Source of the DNA: Anaerolineae bacterium
GTDB taxonomy: Bacteria > Chloroflexota > Anaerolineae > Aggregatilineales > Aggregatilineaceae
Assembly (NCBI GenBank): GCA_023382715.1
Contig: JAHDWP010000002.1
Span: 165,923-229,922 of the forward strand
Direction of reading: 5' to 3'
DNA length: 64,000 bases
A model generated the notes under the pieces. That model had not been told where the DNA came from. It did no database searches and was given only the letters and a program-made list of their open reading frames with translations. The position numbers were made by a program, and so were the translations under genes. Position 1 is the stretch's first letter. Each line of letters opens with the position of its first letter. Positions 7,699 through 15,972 of the stretch are shown in pieces.

Positions 7699-7734
7699 CA
7701 GACTTCGGAAGTCTCCGCAGACTTCCGAAGTCTG
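7699..7734. repeat. REP-type hairpin (CTTCGGAAG family)
   Basis: Two 16-base arms (CAGACTTCGGAAGTCT at 7699-7714 and its complement at 7719-7734) surround a CCGC loop. It lies 50 bp after the repeat-protein gene and lacks a T-tract, so it is a repeat rather than a standard terminator. Relatives lie at 55718-55746, 57939-57962, 63779-63811 and 63953-63985. Confidence 0.8.
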
Positions 7735-7811
7735 ATGCAGCGCCAGGCTCCTTCCCCAGGCTCCTTCTCCGCCGATCTTTCGTAGAGGCGCTGCCCCGCT
7801 ACACCCCTGCC

Positions 7812-7827
7812 GCCTGACAGGTTTTGC
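7812..7827 (+). repeat. End fragment of the GACAGGTTTTGC repeat family
   Basis: GCCTGACAGGTTTTGC here is identical to the right end of the composite repeats at 38488-38568 and nearly identical to that at 62277-62402; an inverted copy lies at 50372. Preceded by a degenerate GAGGCGCTGCCCC stretch. Confidence 0.6.
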
Positions 7828-7849
7828 ACTCCACCCCGCCAAACTGGCA

Positions 7850-7878
7850 TAGACGGAACGCGCGCGCCCCTCTATAAT
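7850..7878 (+). promoter_or_regulatory. Promoter of the EamA transporter gene
   Basis: -35 TAGACG (7850-7855), 17-bp spacer, perfect -10 TATAAT (7873-7878). The expected start near 7885 leaves a leader of about 36 bases to the GTG at 7921. Confidence 0.7.
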
Positions 7879-7920
7879 CGCGCGGCGTGCACCATCCGCT
7901 TGACCCGCCACGAGGTCGCC

Positions 7921-8799
7921 GTGCGCCTGACCACACTCGCTGCCGATTCCGCTCAACGCACCGGCATCACCCTGGTGCTGGTAGGCGCTTTCTGCTTCAG
8001 TCTGGCCATCCCCTTCACTCGCTGGACGGACGGGCTGAGCACGAGCACCATCGCCTTCTTCCGCGCGCTGTTCGGCTTCCTGTTCCTGTGCGCGCTGACC
8101 ATCGCCAGCCGCACGCCAGTGCGCCAGGCATTGAGCTGGGACACGATCCGCCGGCTGGTGCCGCTGGGATTGGTCGTCAGCGCGACGGTGATCCTCTATA
8201 CCTACGCTGTACAGCACACGACCGCGGCCAACGCCGTCCTGCTGGTCAACTCGGCCCCTATTTACGTGGCGGTGCTGGCCCCGCTGCTGCTGGGCGAGCC
8301 GCGCGCCCGCTACACCTGGCAGAGCCTGGCCCTGGCTTTCATTGGCATGGCGCTCATGACCGACCCGGCGCGGCTCGACGTGCGTTCGAGCGAGCTGAGC
8401 GGCATCGTCGCCGCGGCGCTCTCCGGCGCGTGCTACAGCCTGGTCATGCTGATCAGCCGCTCGCTGCGCGGGCGCATCAGCGGGCTGACGCAGAATCTAT
8501 GGTCGAACGGGACCATTGTGCTGGTGCTGCTCCCCTGGGCATTGCGCGCGCCGGGGGCGGTGGTGGTCAGCAACCTGCACCTGCTGATCCCGCTGGGCAT
8601 CTTCTCGCTCGGCCTGTCGTACCTGTTCTACTTCCAGGGCTTGCAGCGCATCAGCGCGCAGCAAGTGAGCATTGCCTCGCTGGCCGAACCGATCTTCGGC
8701 GTGCTGATGGGGCTGGCCTTCTTCGCCGAAGTTCCCAACACCCTGGGCTGGATCGGCGCGGCGCTGATTCTGACCAGCATCACCCTGATCACGCGCTGA
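7921..8799 (+). CDS. DMT-superfamily transporter (two EamA domains)
   Basis: A 292-residue inner-membrane protein with about ten hydrophobic helices in two tandem EamA halves, as in RhaT/YdcZ-type drug/metabolite exporters. Diagnostic stretches are FCFSLAIPFTRW in the first helix, FFRALFGFLFL, and in the second half SLAEPIFGVLMGLAFFAEVP, which is the usual EamA ending before the last helix. I use the GTG at 7921 because GAGGTCGCC precedes it and the promoter gives it a normal leader; a TTG at 7900 would add seven residues but has no ribosome site. The substrate is unknown. It converges with the CAP-domain gene, with only 9 bp between. Confidence 0.85.
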   Translation: MRLTTLAADSAQRTGITLVLVGAFCFSLAIPFTRWTDGLSTSTIAFFRALFGFLFLCALTIASRTPVRQALSWDTIRRLVPLGLVVSATVILYTYAVQHTTAANAVLLVNSAPIYVAVLAPLLLGEPRARYTWQSLALAFIGMALMTDPARLDVRSSELSGIVAAALSGACYSLVMLISRSLRGRISGLTQNLWSNGTIVLVLLPWALRAPGAVVVSNLHLLIPLGIFSLGLSYLFYFQGLQRISAQQVSIASLAEPIFGVLMGLAFFAEVPNTLGWIGAALILTSITLITR

Positions 8800-8808
8800 G
8801 CGGCTCCG

Positions 8809-10107
8809 TCACGGCAGATCGGCGGTGCACGTCCCCATCCCGCCGGGGCACGTGGCCAGCACGGCGTCGCCCAGCCGCAGCGCGAACGCGCCCGCCGTCC
8901 AGAAACGCTCCCCCGGCGCGACGTTGATCACGCTGCGCCGGAAGCGACATATGCCCGGCTGGGGCAGATCGCTCGCCTCCGTCCATGCCCAGACCTGCAC
9001 GCAATCTCCGCTAGGGAATGCCGTCAGCGATCCGCTGAGCCAGGGCGTCTGCCAGCGGGTAAGCGCCAGCGACTGCCCTTCGCCGGCGATGACCAACGGC
9101 GTCAGGTCGAGCAGCTTGCCCGACACGTTGACCAGACTCAGGCTGCGATTGTCATAGACCAGCAGCACGTCCGTGACGCTGCTGGGCGTTGGCGTGGCGA
9201 CCGGGACAGACGCAGCCGGTGGGCGCGGCGTCGGCGACGGTAACACGGGCGCGGCAAGCGTGCTGGACGGCTGTGTGGAGACCGCTGCGGCAGCGATGGG
9301 CGAGGGCGGCGCGGCGGCGACCGCGACCGCGGCTGGCAGCAGGGCCAGGTCGCTATCCAGGTGCACGGCGGCGAGCGTCTCCTGAGTCGCATTCCGATAC
9401 GCGACGAACAGGTGATTGCCCCCCGCGTCCGGCAAAGGCAGCACGAGTCGCCAGGGCATCCAGCCGCCCAGGGGCCGCCCGTCCTCGTCGAACAGGCGCA
9501 CTTCGCTCGCCCGGAACAGCCATTCCGCGCTGCGCGCCGCGCCGGGGAAGCGCTCGTCGGACAGGTAGAGCTGCTGTGTGCGCGGGTCGGCGAATGCGGT
9601 CAGGACATTGGGCCGCGCGCCAAAGACCACCAGGAACAGGTGGCCGAATTTGTGCGGCAGCACAGCGACGCCCACCTCCCGATAGGCGGGGTTCATCGCC
9701 GTGCGGTGGTGAACGTCTGAGCCTTGCCAGTAGGCGATGGCGTTGTCAACATCCGGGCCGACCTGGGCGATCTCGCCGATGGCGATCTGCTCCGGGCGAC
9801 CGTACACCGGCCAGCCCGCAGCACGGGCGCGATCCGGTGGGGTGCTGCCACCCGGCCCGGTGTGGACATCGTCGGGAATATCCGGCAGGCTCAAGACGTA
9901 TTGCGCCTGGCGGACGGCCAGCGTCGTCAGCAGGGGGTTGGGCCTCAGCGGCCACAGGTCCGCTTCCTCCAGACGCCAGGCGTTGAGTTCGGCGATCAGC
10001 TCGTCGGAGATGGACGTCGCTCCCTGGGCGGAAACGGTCGGTGGGGGTGCCAGCGCAGCCCCGGCGAAGAGCAGCGCACTGAGGAGCATGGTCAGACGGT
10101 GAGCCAT
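8809..10107 (-). CDS. Secreted CAP/SCP-domain protein with Thr/Pro linker
   Basis: A 432-residue exported protein. A signal peptide (about 1-27, ending VSAQ) is followed by a CAP (cysteine-rich secretory, antigen 5, PR-1) domain at about 33-165, recognised by ELNAWRLEEADLWPLRPNP and by YWQGSDVHHRTAMNPAYREVG with the paired histidines. A variable region, a Pro/Ala/Thr-rich linker (about 265-310, SPTPRPPAAS, ATPTPSS) and a C-terminal beta-rich module (VLLVYDNRSLSLVNVSGK onward, four cysteines) follow. The C-terminal module is reminiscent of extracellular domains attached to other surface proteins. Role outside the cell is unknown. Confidence 0.8.
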   Translation of the reverse strand: MAHRLTMLLSALLFAGAALAPPPTVSAQGATSISDELIAELNAWRLEEADLWPLRPNPLLTTLAVRQAQYVLSLPDIPDDVHTGPGGSTPPDRARAAGWPVYGRPEQIAIGEIAQVGPDVDNAIAYWQGSDVHHRTAMNPAYREVGVAVLPHKFGHLFLVVFGARPNVLTAFADPRTQQLYLSDERFPGAARSAEWLFRASEVRLFDEDGRPLGGWMPWRLVLPLPDAGGNHLFVAYRNATQETLAAVHLDSDLALLPAAVAVAAAPPSPIAAAAVSTQPSSTLAAPVLPSPTPRPPAASVPVATPTPSSVTDVLLVYDNRSLSLVNVSGKLLDLTPLVIAGEGQSLALTRWQTPWLSGSLTAFPSGDCVQVWAWTEASDLPQPGICRFRRSVINVAPGERFWTAGAFALRLGDAVLATCPGGMGTCTADLP

Positions 10108-10198
10108 GGACGGACTCCTCTGTAATAGACTTGGGCAGCGGATGCTTGAGATTATAAACTATCCGTCCGCTGCCCACCAACGTGCCCGTGCTTCCAGC

Positions 10199-10507
10199 GG
10201 CGTCGGGTGGGCGCTGCGCTGCGCGCTGGCTTACCTCACCCCCGCTCGGCGCGGGTGCGCCGTGCCGCCCCCTCTCCACACGCGGAGAGGGGGCAGGTCC
10301 GGGCAGCGGAATTCTGGAACCGCAGAGGCGCAGAGGACCCAGAGAAGAACGTAATAACTTGTCTTTTGCTGCGCTCTCTGCGTCTCTGCGGTGCTCCTTT
10401 GCTCCGAAGTCCGGCGTCGGGTGGGCGCTGCGCTGCGCGCTGGCTTACCTCACCCCCGCTCGGCGCGGGTGCGCCGCGCCGCCCCCTCTCCACACGCGGA
10501 GAGGGGG
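10199..10507 (+). repeat. Pair of 95-bp direct repeats enclosing a CTCTGCG-type element
   Basis: Positions 10199-10293 and 10413-10507 are identical except for one base (T at 10263, C at 10477). Each carries CCTCACCCCC followed by a CCCCCTCTCC/GGAGAGGGGG hairpin. The second copy continues to GGGGGTGAGG at 10538 and so forms the full hairpin repeat (10448-10538) also found at 30061-30150. The 119 bp between the copies contain the inverted-arm element at 10318-10392. This fills most of the 583-bp gap between the CAP-domain and flippase-like genes. Confidence 0.9.
10318..10392 (+). repeat. Empty copy of the AACCGCAGAG...CTCTGCGGT element
   Basis: Left arm AACCGCAGAGGCGCAGAG starts at 10318; right arm GCTCTCTGCGTCTCTGCGGT ends at 10392. 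The arms can fold on each other over about 25 bases around an AT-richer core. It has the same ends as the unit at 4080-4544 but contains no gene. Confidence 0.75.
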
Positions 10508-10592
10508 TAAGCCGAGCATAGCGAGGCTGGGGGTGAGGTCAATCAGCGAGGCGCTGGCAACTTTCGCGCGCACTCAACGACCGAACCGCCAA

Positions 10593-10621
10593 TTGGCGGG
10601 GCCTGATCGGTCTGCTATAAT
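10593..10621 (+). promoter_or_regulatory. Promoter of the flippase-like gene
   Basis: -35 TTGGCG (10593-10598), 17-bp spacer, perfect -10 TATAAT (10616-10621), about 70 bp before the ATG at 10691. Confidence 0.7.
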
Positions 10622-10690
10622 GGCGCGGGCCACTGCCGCGCAGCATTCACGCAAGCGCACCCATCTGTCCGAACGACGAGCACCGACGCG

Positions 10691-11803
10691 ATGCCCAGCA
10701 ACCGTCACTCTGCTGACCAGCCGGGTGAGACGAGCCTATCCCCTACCCGCAGCAGCCGCTCCCGGCTGATCCTGCGGCTGCGGCTGGTCATTGCTTTCGG
10801 CCTGATGGCCGTGGTCATCGGGTTGGTGGTCAGCAATCGTGACAAGCTGATCAACGTCAACTGGAAGCTCATCCCGCTGGCCTGGCTGCTGATGCTGCTC
10901 AGCACGGTCGTCAAGTCGTTCCGCTGGGGCCTGCTGGTGCACCAGAGCGCGATGGACCTGTCGTTCCGGCGGCTGCTGGGCACGTACCTGGTGGGGGCGT
11001 TCTTCAGCACCATCCTGCCCACGTCGGTCGGCGGCGACGCGGTGCGCGCGGTGGATACCGCCGCCAAGACCGGTCGCGTGGCCGACTCTACGTCGTCGGT
11101 GCTCATCGAGCGCGGCATCGGCCTGCTGTCCATCTTTGGCATGGCCAGCGCGTTCGCCTACACGCTCGAAGTGGGCGTGGTGCCCCATGCCTTCATCATG
11201 GCCGTCTATGCGGCGTTTGTGGGGGGGCTGGTCGGGCTGATCATGCTGCGCCAGGGCTGGTTCATCGAGCCGATCGCGCTGCTCATGACGCGGCTGCGGC
11301 TGCATGGCCTGCTGGCGATGGCGCGCAGCTTGCAGGCGGCGCTCAGCGAGCAATTGCTGCGCCCGCCCATCCTGCTGCTCATGTTTCTGCTCTCTCTCAT
11401 CGCCAACGCTCTGACCATGGGCGCCACCTACCTGGTGCTGGTCGCCGTGCGCGACACGATCCCGCTGGCCGCCTTCGTGCCGATGATCGCGCTCACCACC
11501 GTCGCCGAGATGCTGCCGATCTCAATCGCTGCGCTCGGCGTCAAGGAGTCGGCGTACATCTTTTTTCTGGGCCTGGCCGGGGTTTCGAGCGGTGAGGCCA
11601 GCGTCATCGCCATCATCATGCGCGTGCTCACCTGGGCGCTGGCCCTGGTGGGCGGCGTGGTCTTTCTGGCGCGCACAGTCTCTTCGCGCTCCGAAGACCC
11701 GCGCCGTCGCGCGAGTCACTCGCCGGCTGAGCGCGTTCCCGCGCTCGCCGATGAGTCTGACCTGGAGCAGGAACAACCCGTCCGCCTGCCGACTGCCGAT
11801 TAG
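10691..11803 (+). CDS. Lysylphosphatidylglycerol synthase transmembrane region-like flippase (UPF0104/YbhN)
   Basis: A 370-residue membrane protein with eight or so helices and family landmarks: SFRWGLLVHQ, FFSTILPTSVGGDAVRAV, LIERGIGLL and, late, IAALGVKESAYIFFLGLAGV. These match the membrane domain of MprF (LPG_synthase_TM), but there is no C-terminal aminoacyl-transfer domain, so it is more likely a lipid or polyprenyl-linked-sugar flippase. A short charged N-terminus and a polar tail flank the core. It starts a likely three-gene unit with the phosphatase (42 bp later) and the amidotransferase-like protein. Confidence 0.85.
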   Translation: MPSNRHSADQPGETSLSPTRSSRSRLILRLRLVIAFGLMAVVIGLVVSNRDKLINVNWKLIPLAWLLMLLSTVVKSFRWGLLVHQSAMDLSFRRLLGTYLVGAFFSTILPTSVGGDAVRAVDTAAKTGRVADSTSSVLIERGIGLLSIFGMASAFAYTLEVGVVPHAFIMAVYAAFVGGLVGLIMLRQGWFIEPIALLMTRLRLHGLLAMARSLQAALSEQLLRPPILLLMFLLSLIANALTMGATYLVLVAVRDTIPLAAFVPMIALTTVAEMLPISIAALGVKESAYIFFLGLAGVSSGEASVIAIIMRVLTWALALVGGVVFLARTVSSRSEDPRRRASHSPAERVPALADESDLEQEQPVRLPTAD

Positions 11804-11845
11804 CGCGCCCCTGCCCTTCACGCCGTACAGGAAGCCAGGCCTCTC

Positions 11846-12412
11846 ATGCTCACACTCGTCCAACGCGCTCTCAAAGCCCTGCATATTGTCACCGACCGGC
11901 TGCGCACTCAGGGCCTGCGCGCGACCCTGATCTGGATTTATGGTCGGGGCCTGCCCAAGCTGACCGGCGTGCCGCTGGCGCGCTTCAGCCAGATCACGCC
12001 GCAGATCTTCGTCGGCGGGCAGTACCGGCAGCGCGGCAAGCGCAAGCTGGAAGCGCTCGGCATCACCGGCGTGGTCAATCTGCGCGCCGAGGCGGACGAC
12101 GCCGCGCGCGGGCTGACTCTGGCCGAATATTGCTATCTGCCGACGATAGACGACACCGCGCCCACGCTGGAACATCTGGCCGAGGGTGCCGCCTTCGTCG
12201 AACGTGTCACGCGCAACGGCGGCAAGGTCTACATTCACTGCGCGGGCGGGGTGGGCCGTGCCCCGACGCTGGCCGCCGCCTACTTCATCACCCAGGGCAT
12301 GACCCTCGACGAGGCCCTCGCGCTGATCCGGCAGACGCGCCCCTTCATCCGCATCATGCCCCCGCAAATGGCCCAGCTCAAGCGGTTTGAGGCGCAGCAG
12401 CGCCGGGAATAA
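11846..12412 (+). CDS. Dual-specificity/tyrosine protein phosphatase
   Basis: A 188-residue cysteine phosphatase. The P-loop is HCAGGVGRAPT with nucleophile Cys132 and Arg138 (HCX5R); the likely general acid is Asp102/Asp103 in YLPTIDDTAPT. GVVNLRAEADD matches the strand before the acid loop in DSP/CDC14-like enzymes. It would remove phosphate from Tyr/Ser/Thr or from a phospho-lipid or sugar. Five bases separate it from the next gene, so the two are coupled; it follows the flippase-like gene, so a membrane-lipid or glycan substrate is possible. Confidence 0.88.
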   Translation: MLTLVQRALKALHIVTDRLRTQGLRATLIWIYGRGLPKLTGVPLARFSQITPQIFVGGQYRQRGKRKLEALGITGVVNLRAEADDAARGLTLAEYCYLPTIDDTAPTLEHLAEGAAFVERVTRNGGKVYIHCAGGVGRAPTLAAAYFITQGMTLDEALALIRQTRPFIRIMPPQMAQLKRFEAQQRRE

Positions 12413-12417
12413 CTCTC

Positions 12418-13095
12418 ATGCGCCTCTGCGCGGTCACGATGGATGTGCGCAATGATCGCCGCCCGGCGGACTATCTGCGCCAGACTTATGTGCCATTTCT
12501 GCAAGGGCTGGGCATCGCGCCCGCGTTGGTGCCTAACGCGCTGAGCGATCCCGCCGCTTACGCGACGGCACTCGGCGTGACGGGCGTCGTGCTGACCGGC
12601 GGCGGCGACGTGGCTCCGGCGCGCTACGGTCAGCCGAACGGGGGTTCGCGCGGCATCTCAGCGCAGCGCGACGCGACCGAATGGGCTTTGCTGGACCTGG
12701 CCCTGGCGCGCGGGCTGCCGGTGTTGGGCATCTGTCGCGGGCTTCAGGTGATCAACCTCTACTTCGGGGGCGGGATGGTCCAGGACTTGCCCGCACACGG
12801 TGCGCGTTTCCTGGCCCACGAGTCCGACGAGCCGCACGAGGTGACGCTCGTCCATCCCCCGCTGCGCCGCCTGCTGGAGACGGAAACGCTGCACACCAAC
12901 ACGCACCATCACCAGGGCGTCACCGCCGCCGAGCTAGCCCCCGACCTGATCGCGTTCGCCGTGTGCGCCGATGGCGTGATCGAAGGGTTGCTGCATCCGA
13001 CGCTGCCCGTGCTGGCGGTGCAGTGGCACCCGGAACGCCCGACTCCATCCGCCGCGCACGATCGGCGGCTGTTCGCGCACTTCCTGGGCGGCTGA
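12418..13095 (+). CDS. Gamma-glutamyl-gamma-aminobutyrate hydrolase family protein (peptidase C26, class I GATase-like)
   Basis: A 225-residue class I glutamine-amidotransferase-like hydrolase. The nucleophile elbow is VLGICRGLQVINLYFGG with Cys106; the His/Glu pair is His204/Glu206 in VQWHPERP. LTGGGDVAPARYG near residue 60 is typical of PuuD-type enzymes, which cleave gamma-glutamyl amides in polyamine breakdown. THHHQGV gives the usual substrate-side loop. No puu genes are nearby, so the natural substrate is open. The stop TGA is immediately followed by GAGCGTGTACG, part of a repeat seen after other genes. Confidence 0.88.
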   Translation: MRLCAVTMDVRNDRRPADYLRQTYVPFLQGLGIAPALVPNALSDPAAYATALGVTGVVLTGGGDVAPARYGQPNGGSRGISAQRDATEWALLDLALARGLPVLGICRGLQVINLYFGGGMVQDLPAHGARFLAHESDEPHEVTLVHPPLRRLLETETLHTNTHHHQGVTAAELAPDLIAFAVCADGVIEGLLHPTLPVLAVQWHPERPTPSAAHDRRLFAHFLGG

Positions 13096-13245
13096 GAGCG
13101 TGTACGAAAACCCCTCACCCCTGCACCCCTCTCCCTCACCGGGGAGAGGGGAAATCCTGCGCCTTGCTCCCCTTCTCCCCCTGGAGGGAGAAGGGGTTGG
13201 GGGGATGAGGGGGAGCTTACCAGACACCTTTTGACAGGTTTTGCG
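13096..13245 (+). repeat. GC-rich double-hairpin repeat after a stop codon
   Basis: Begins GAGCGTGTACGAAAACCCC directly at the stop of the C26 gene and contains CCCCTCTCC...GGAGAGGGG and CCCCTTCTCCCCCT...AGGGAGAAGGGG hairpins, ending near GACAGGTTTTGC (13231-13242). Its start resembles the AGCGTGTTATG ends found after two other genes in this window. It may serve as a transcription terminator. Confidence 0.6.
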
Positions 13246-13345
13246 GACATCCTACCACACAACACGGGCAGACCTGGGCGCTTCGCGCTACAATCGGGCG
13301 CGTAACACCAGCAACCACCGTTGCCAGGCGCAGGGAGGAAAAGAC

Positions 13346-13633
13346 GTGCAGGATGACATTCGCACCACGCAGGAGATCTTCGGGGACTTGTTCGGCGGGC
13401 TGGCCAGCCTGGGCGCGCGCGGCGTAGATGGATTTGTGATCGCCAAGGCGCTCGCCCGGCTGCTCATCCAGCAGGGCATCATCCAAAAAGAGACGTTTAT
13501 TGCCACAATGCGCGAAGTGGCCCACGAGGAATTAGAAGAATCAGAGGAGATCACGAACTTTCTTAGCGAGACTTTCGCCGAGATTCTCGATCAGCTTGCA
13601 GTGCGGGCCGAGAAAACCCGAAGCGAACAGTAA
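13346..13633 (+). CDS. Small acidic hypothetical protein
   Basis: A 95-residue soluble protein beginning at GTG 13346, chosen because GGGAGGA lies six bases upstream. The sequence starts MQDDIRTTQEIFGDLFGGLA and is predicted mostly helical, with an acidic centre (EVAHEELEESEEITNFL) that could form a coiled coil. I recognise no family. It is monocistronic; a possible -10 TACAAT lies at 13289-13294. It converges with the secreted PPC-repeat gene. Confidence 0.65.
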   Translation: MQDDIRTTQEIFGDLFGGLASLGARGVDGFVIAKALARLLIQQGIIQKETFIATMREVAHEELEESEEITNFLSETFAEILDQLAVRAEKTRSEQ

Positions 13634-13757
13634 GCCGACCGACAAAGCTGGCCACGCTGACTGCCGCTCGCCCCATGCAGCAGACAGCACAGCGGGGGAG
13701 CCAACCTGCGCTCCCCCGCTCGACCGATGCAGGGCAGTTTGCCCGGCGTTCTTCGCG

Positions 13758-15209
13758 CTAGTCAAGCGCGCCAGATTGAGCCAGCAGTGCTCTGACAGCG
13801 GGCCGGGCGCGCTGCAACGACGCGCGGCCAGGGAGCTGCTGATCGCCGCACACGCCAGCGAACACCCCTAGCTCCGAGCATTTCTCCGGGTTGTCCGAAG
13901 ACCCGAACCCGCGCAGGTAGAGCGTGCCGCTTTCGGTCTCAAGGGCGCGCCCCGGCAATCCGCCAAATCCGCCGGTGGACGAAGTGGTCCCGGTGGGCGG
14001 GGGCGGCGCACCGGCGGACAGTGTCAGCGAGTATGAGCCGGCTGTCGTCCCCGTGTCAAGGCCGTTGCGCGTGGCGATGATGAGGTAAGAGCCGCTCTCC
14101 GGCAGGCGGATGGAGATCTGAGCATCCAGGCCGCCGGCGCTGTCGTCATCTTCGGCGATCACCTGGTCGGTGGGATCCAGGATGGCCAGGTACGAGTCCA
14201 GCCCACCGCTGCCGATCATGGTGATCGTGATTTGCTCGCCAGCGGTGCCCATGTATTCGTAGATGTGAAAGTAGCTGTCGTCAGCGATCGTGCCCTTGAC
14301 AGAGGTGTCCAGGCTGAGTGTGCCTAAGAAGACCATGCCGGGCGGAAGCTGATCATCAGTGGTCGGCTCATCCACTGCCCCGGACTCCTCTGGGATGCCC
14401 GCGACGAGCACATAGTCACCGCTGGTAGTCCCGGTATCCAGCCCGGCGCGAGTCGCCAGGATGAGGTACGTGCCTGGCTGCGAAACAGTCAGGTCCAGGA
14501 AGGAATCGTATTGGCCACCTTCCACCTGCGGGCCGCTGTCGTCGTCTTCGGCCAGGACTGTACCATCTTCGGTGCCGAAGCCCAGATAGGCGTCGAGCGC
14601 GCTGCCTTCAGCAGCGAACATGGCGATTACCAGGCGGGTGCTGGTCTGCACCTGTACCGTGTAGATGTGGGCGAAGGCGTTGTTGGAAATCGTGCCGCCA
14701 ACCACCTCGCCCAGGGGCAGATTGCCCATGAGAAAGATGCCAGGGCTAAGCTCCTGCGGGCCGGTGGTTGAGGTGGTCGTGGATACATTGACCGGGCCGC
14801 TGCCGCCAGCTAATGACAGCGTATATCTGCCCGCCGAAGTCCCCGTGTCGAGGCCGTAGCGAGTGGCGACAATGATGTATTCGCCTGCCGCGGGCAACAC
14901 CATTTCCAGATAGGCGTTGGCGCCGCCCCCGCTGTCGTCATCCTCAGCGATGACTTCCTCAGTGGGGGAATAAATGAGACCCAGATACGGATCGAGCGCA
15001 CCGTCGCCCTCCATCAGAATCTGGACACGATCCCCCTTGGCCCCCATGAAGACCCACAACTCGAAGTAGACCTTGCTGTTAATGGTACCGGATACCGCTT
15101 CTCCATAGGCGATGGCACCTCCGGCTGCGGCAGCGCGTGGCAGTGCGGGTACGACTAAGGTGAGTACGATGACGATCACCAGCCAACGGGCAAAACGTTG
15201 TGCCAACAT
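13758..15209 (-). CDS. Secreted protein with three pre-peptidase C-terminal (PPC) type repeats
   Basis: A 483-residue exported protein. The start is the ATG ending at 15209 with GGGAGGAAAACAACC before it; a longer frame exists but would begin upstream of the ribosome site. Signal peptide about 1-29 (ends RAAAA). Three tandem beta-sandwich units of about 130 residues follow, each with LDxYLG/L, an AEDDDS loop (88-93, 220-225, 352-357) and ATRxGLDTGTxxGxY. The acidic loops probably bind calcium. PPC domains usually accompany secreted peptidases, but no catalytic domain is present, so this is an adhesin or cell-surface protein. The last 70 residues contain two cysteines. Confidence 0.8.
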   Translation of the reverse strand: MLAQRFARWLVIVIVLTLVVPALPRAAAAGGAIAYGEAVSGTINSKVYFELWVFMGAKGDRVQILMEGDGALDPYLGLIYSPTEEVIAEDDDSGGGANAYLEMVLPAAGEYIIVATRYGLDTGTSAGRYTLSLAGGSGPVNVSTTTSTTGPQELSPGIFLMGNLPLGEVVGGTISNNAFAHIYTVQVQTSTRLVIAMFAAEGSALDAYLGFGTEDGTVLAEDDDSGPQVEGGQYDSFLDLTVSQPGTYLILATRAGLDTGTTSGDYVLVAGIPEESGAVDEPTTDDQLPPGMVFLGTLSLDTSVKGTIADDSYFHIYEYMGTAGEQITITMIGSGGLDSYLAILDPTDQVIAEDDDSAGGLDAQISIRLPESGSYLIIATRNGLDTGTTAGSYSLTLSAGAPPPPTGTTSSTGGFGGLPGRALETESGTLYLRGFGSSDNPEKCSELGVFAGVCGDQQLPGRASLQRARPAVRALLAQSGALD

Positions 15210-15287
15210 GGTTGTTTTCCTCCCAGACAGCATCGCCCGCAGAGCGGCCATCTGTTGAGTGGCATCTGCGAGCATACGTTAGCCTTC

Positions 15288-15316
15288 ATTATGGGACACT
15301 TAGCGAAGTCATGCAA
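15288..15316 (-). promoter_or_regulatory. Promoter of the PPC-repeat gene
   Basis: On the minus strand: -35 TTGCAT (15316-15311), 17-bp spacer, -10 CATAAT (15293-15288). The leader to the ATG at 15209 is about 70 bases. Confidence 0.7.
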
Positions 15317-15960
15317 TACACGAACGGTAAATAAAACATTAAAGAGTTGTTGCTGTGCGTGCGCCGGCAGGCCGGTCGCGTCACAAGGGATACGTGCACA
15401 CCGGTCAGACGATAGGGGCGCTGCGATGCGGACTCCCTCTCTGCACGCAGAGAGGGATGGGCGCAAGAGACACATAGGGGCGCTCGGCGATGAGGCTTCG
15501 GGAGTCTGCTGGGCAGAAGGCTCTTCCCCCTGGCTGCCTCCCGTAGAAGCGCGGCTCTGTGTCACGCAACGCAGGGTTCTGCTGCAGAATCCGACTATAG
15601 AGGTTACCCTCTGTCGGTGATGACACAGGCGACCGTGTCGTACCAGGAGCCAGTTGATCTCACCTCTCGACTCTCTCTTCCACAAGGGAGACTGTTGACG
15701 AAATGCGTCCCCAGGGACGTGTTGCCATGCGTCTCTACGGGGGGCGCAGCAGAGCAACACCCTGGCTGACTTCACCCCCGCCGGGCCAGACGTACCGCTT
15801 CAGAGACTCCCCAACAGGCCGCTCTTGACCTTCGCGCGCGCCCGCCGCGCCGCCAATTCGCCGCCGCGCCCAACGCGCGGTAGACTTGGCGGCGCGCAGA
15901 GCGCTCTGAGATGGCGAGCCTGGAAGGCGCAGCAGCGCCCGCAAGGCTCAGAGAAACTGG
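15317..15960. other. Gene-free 644-bp stretch with hairpin repeats
   Basis: No convincing gene on either strand. It holds a perfect 10-bp stem CCCTCTCTGC/GCAGAGAGGG with a 2-base loop (15435-15456) flanked by two AGGGGCGCT copies (near 15414 and 15477), a second weak stem near 15605-15620 (GAGGTTACCCTC), and degenerate CTGACTTCACCCCCGCC sequence near 15765. The lower GC at 15300-15350 belongs to the promoter region of the upstream minus-strand gene. Confidence 0.6.
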
Positions 15961-15972
15961 TTGATCAAGGCT

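Noticed and set aside
10199-10507. CRISPR-like direct repeats
   Set aside because: There are only two copies, they are 95 bp long, and the spacer-like segment is an inverted repeat found elsewhere.
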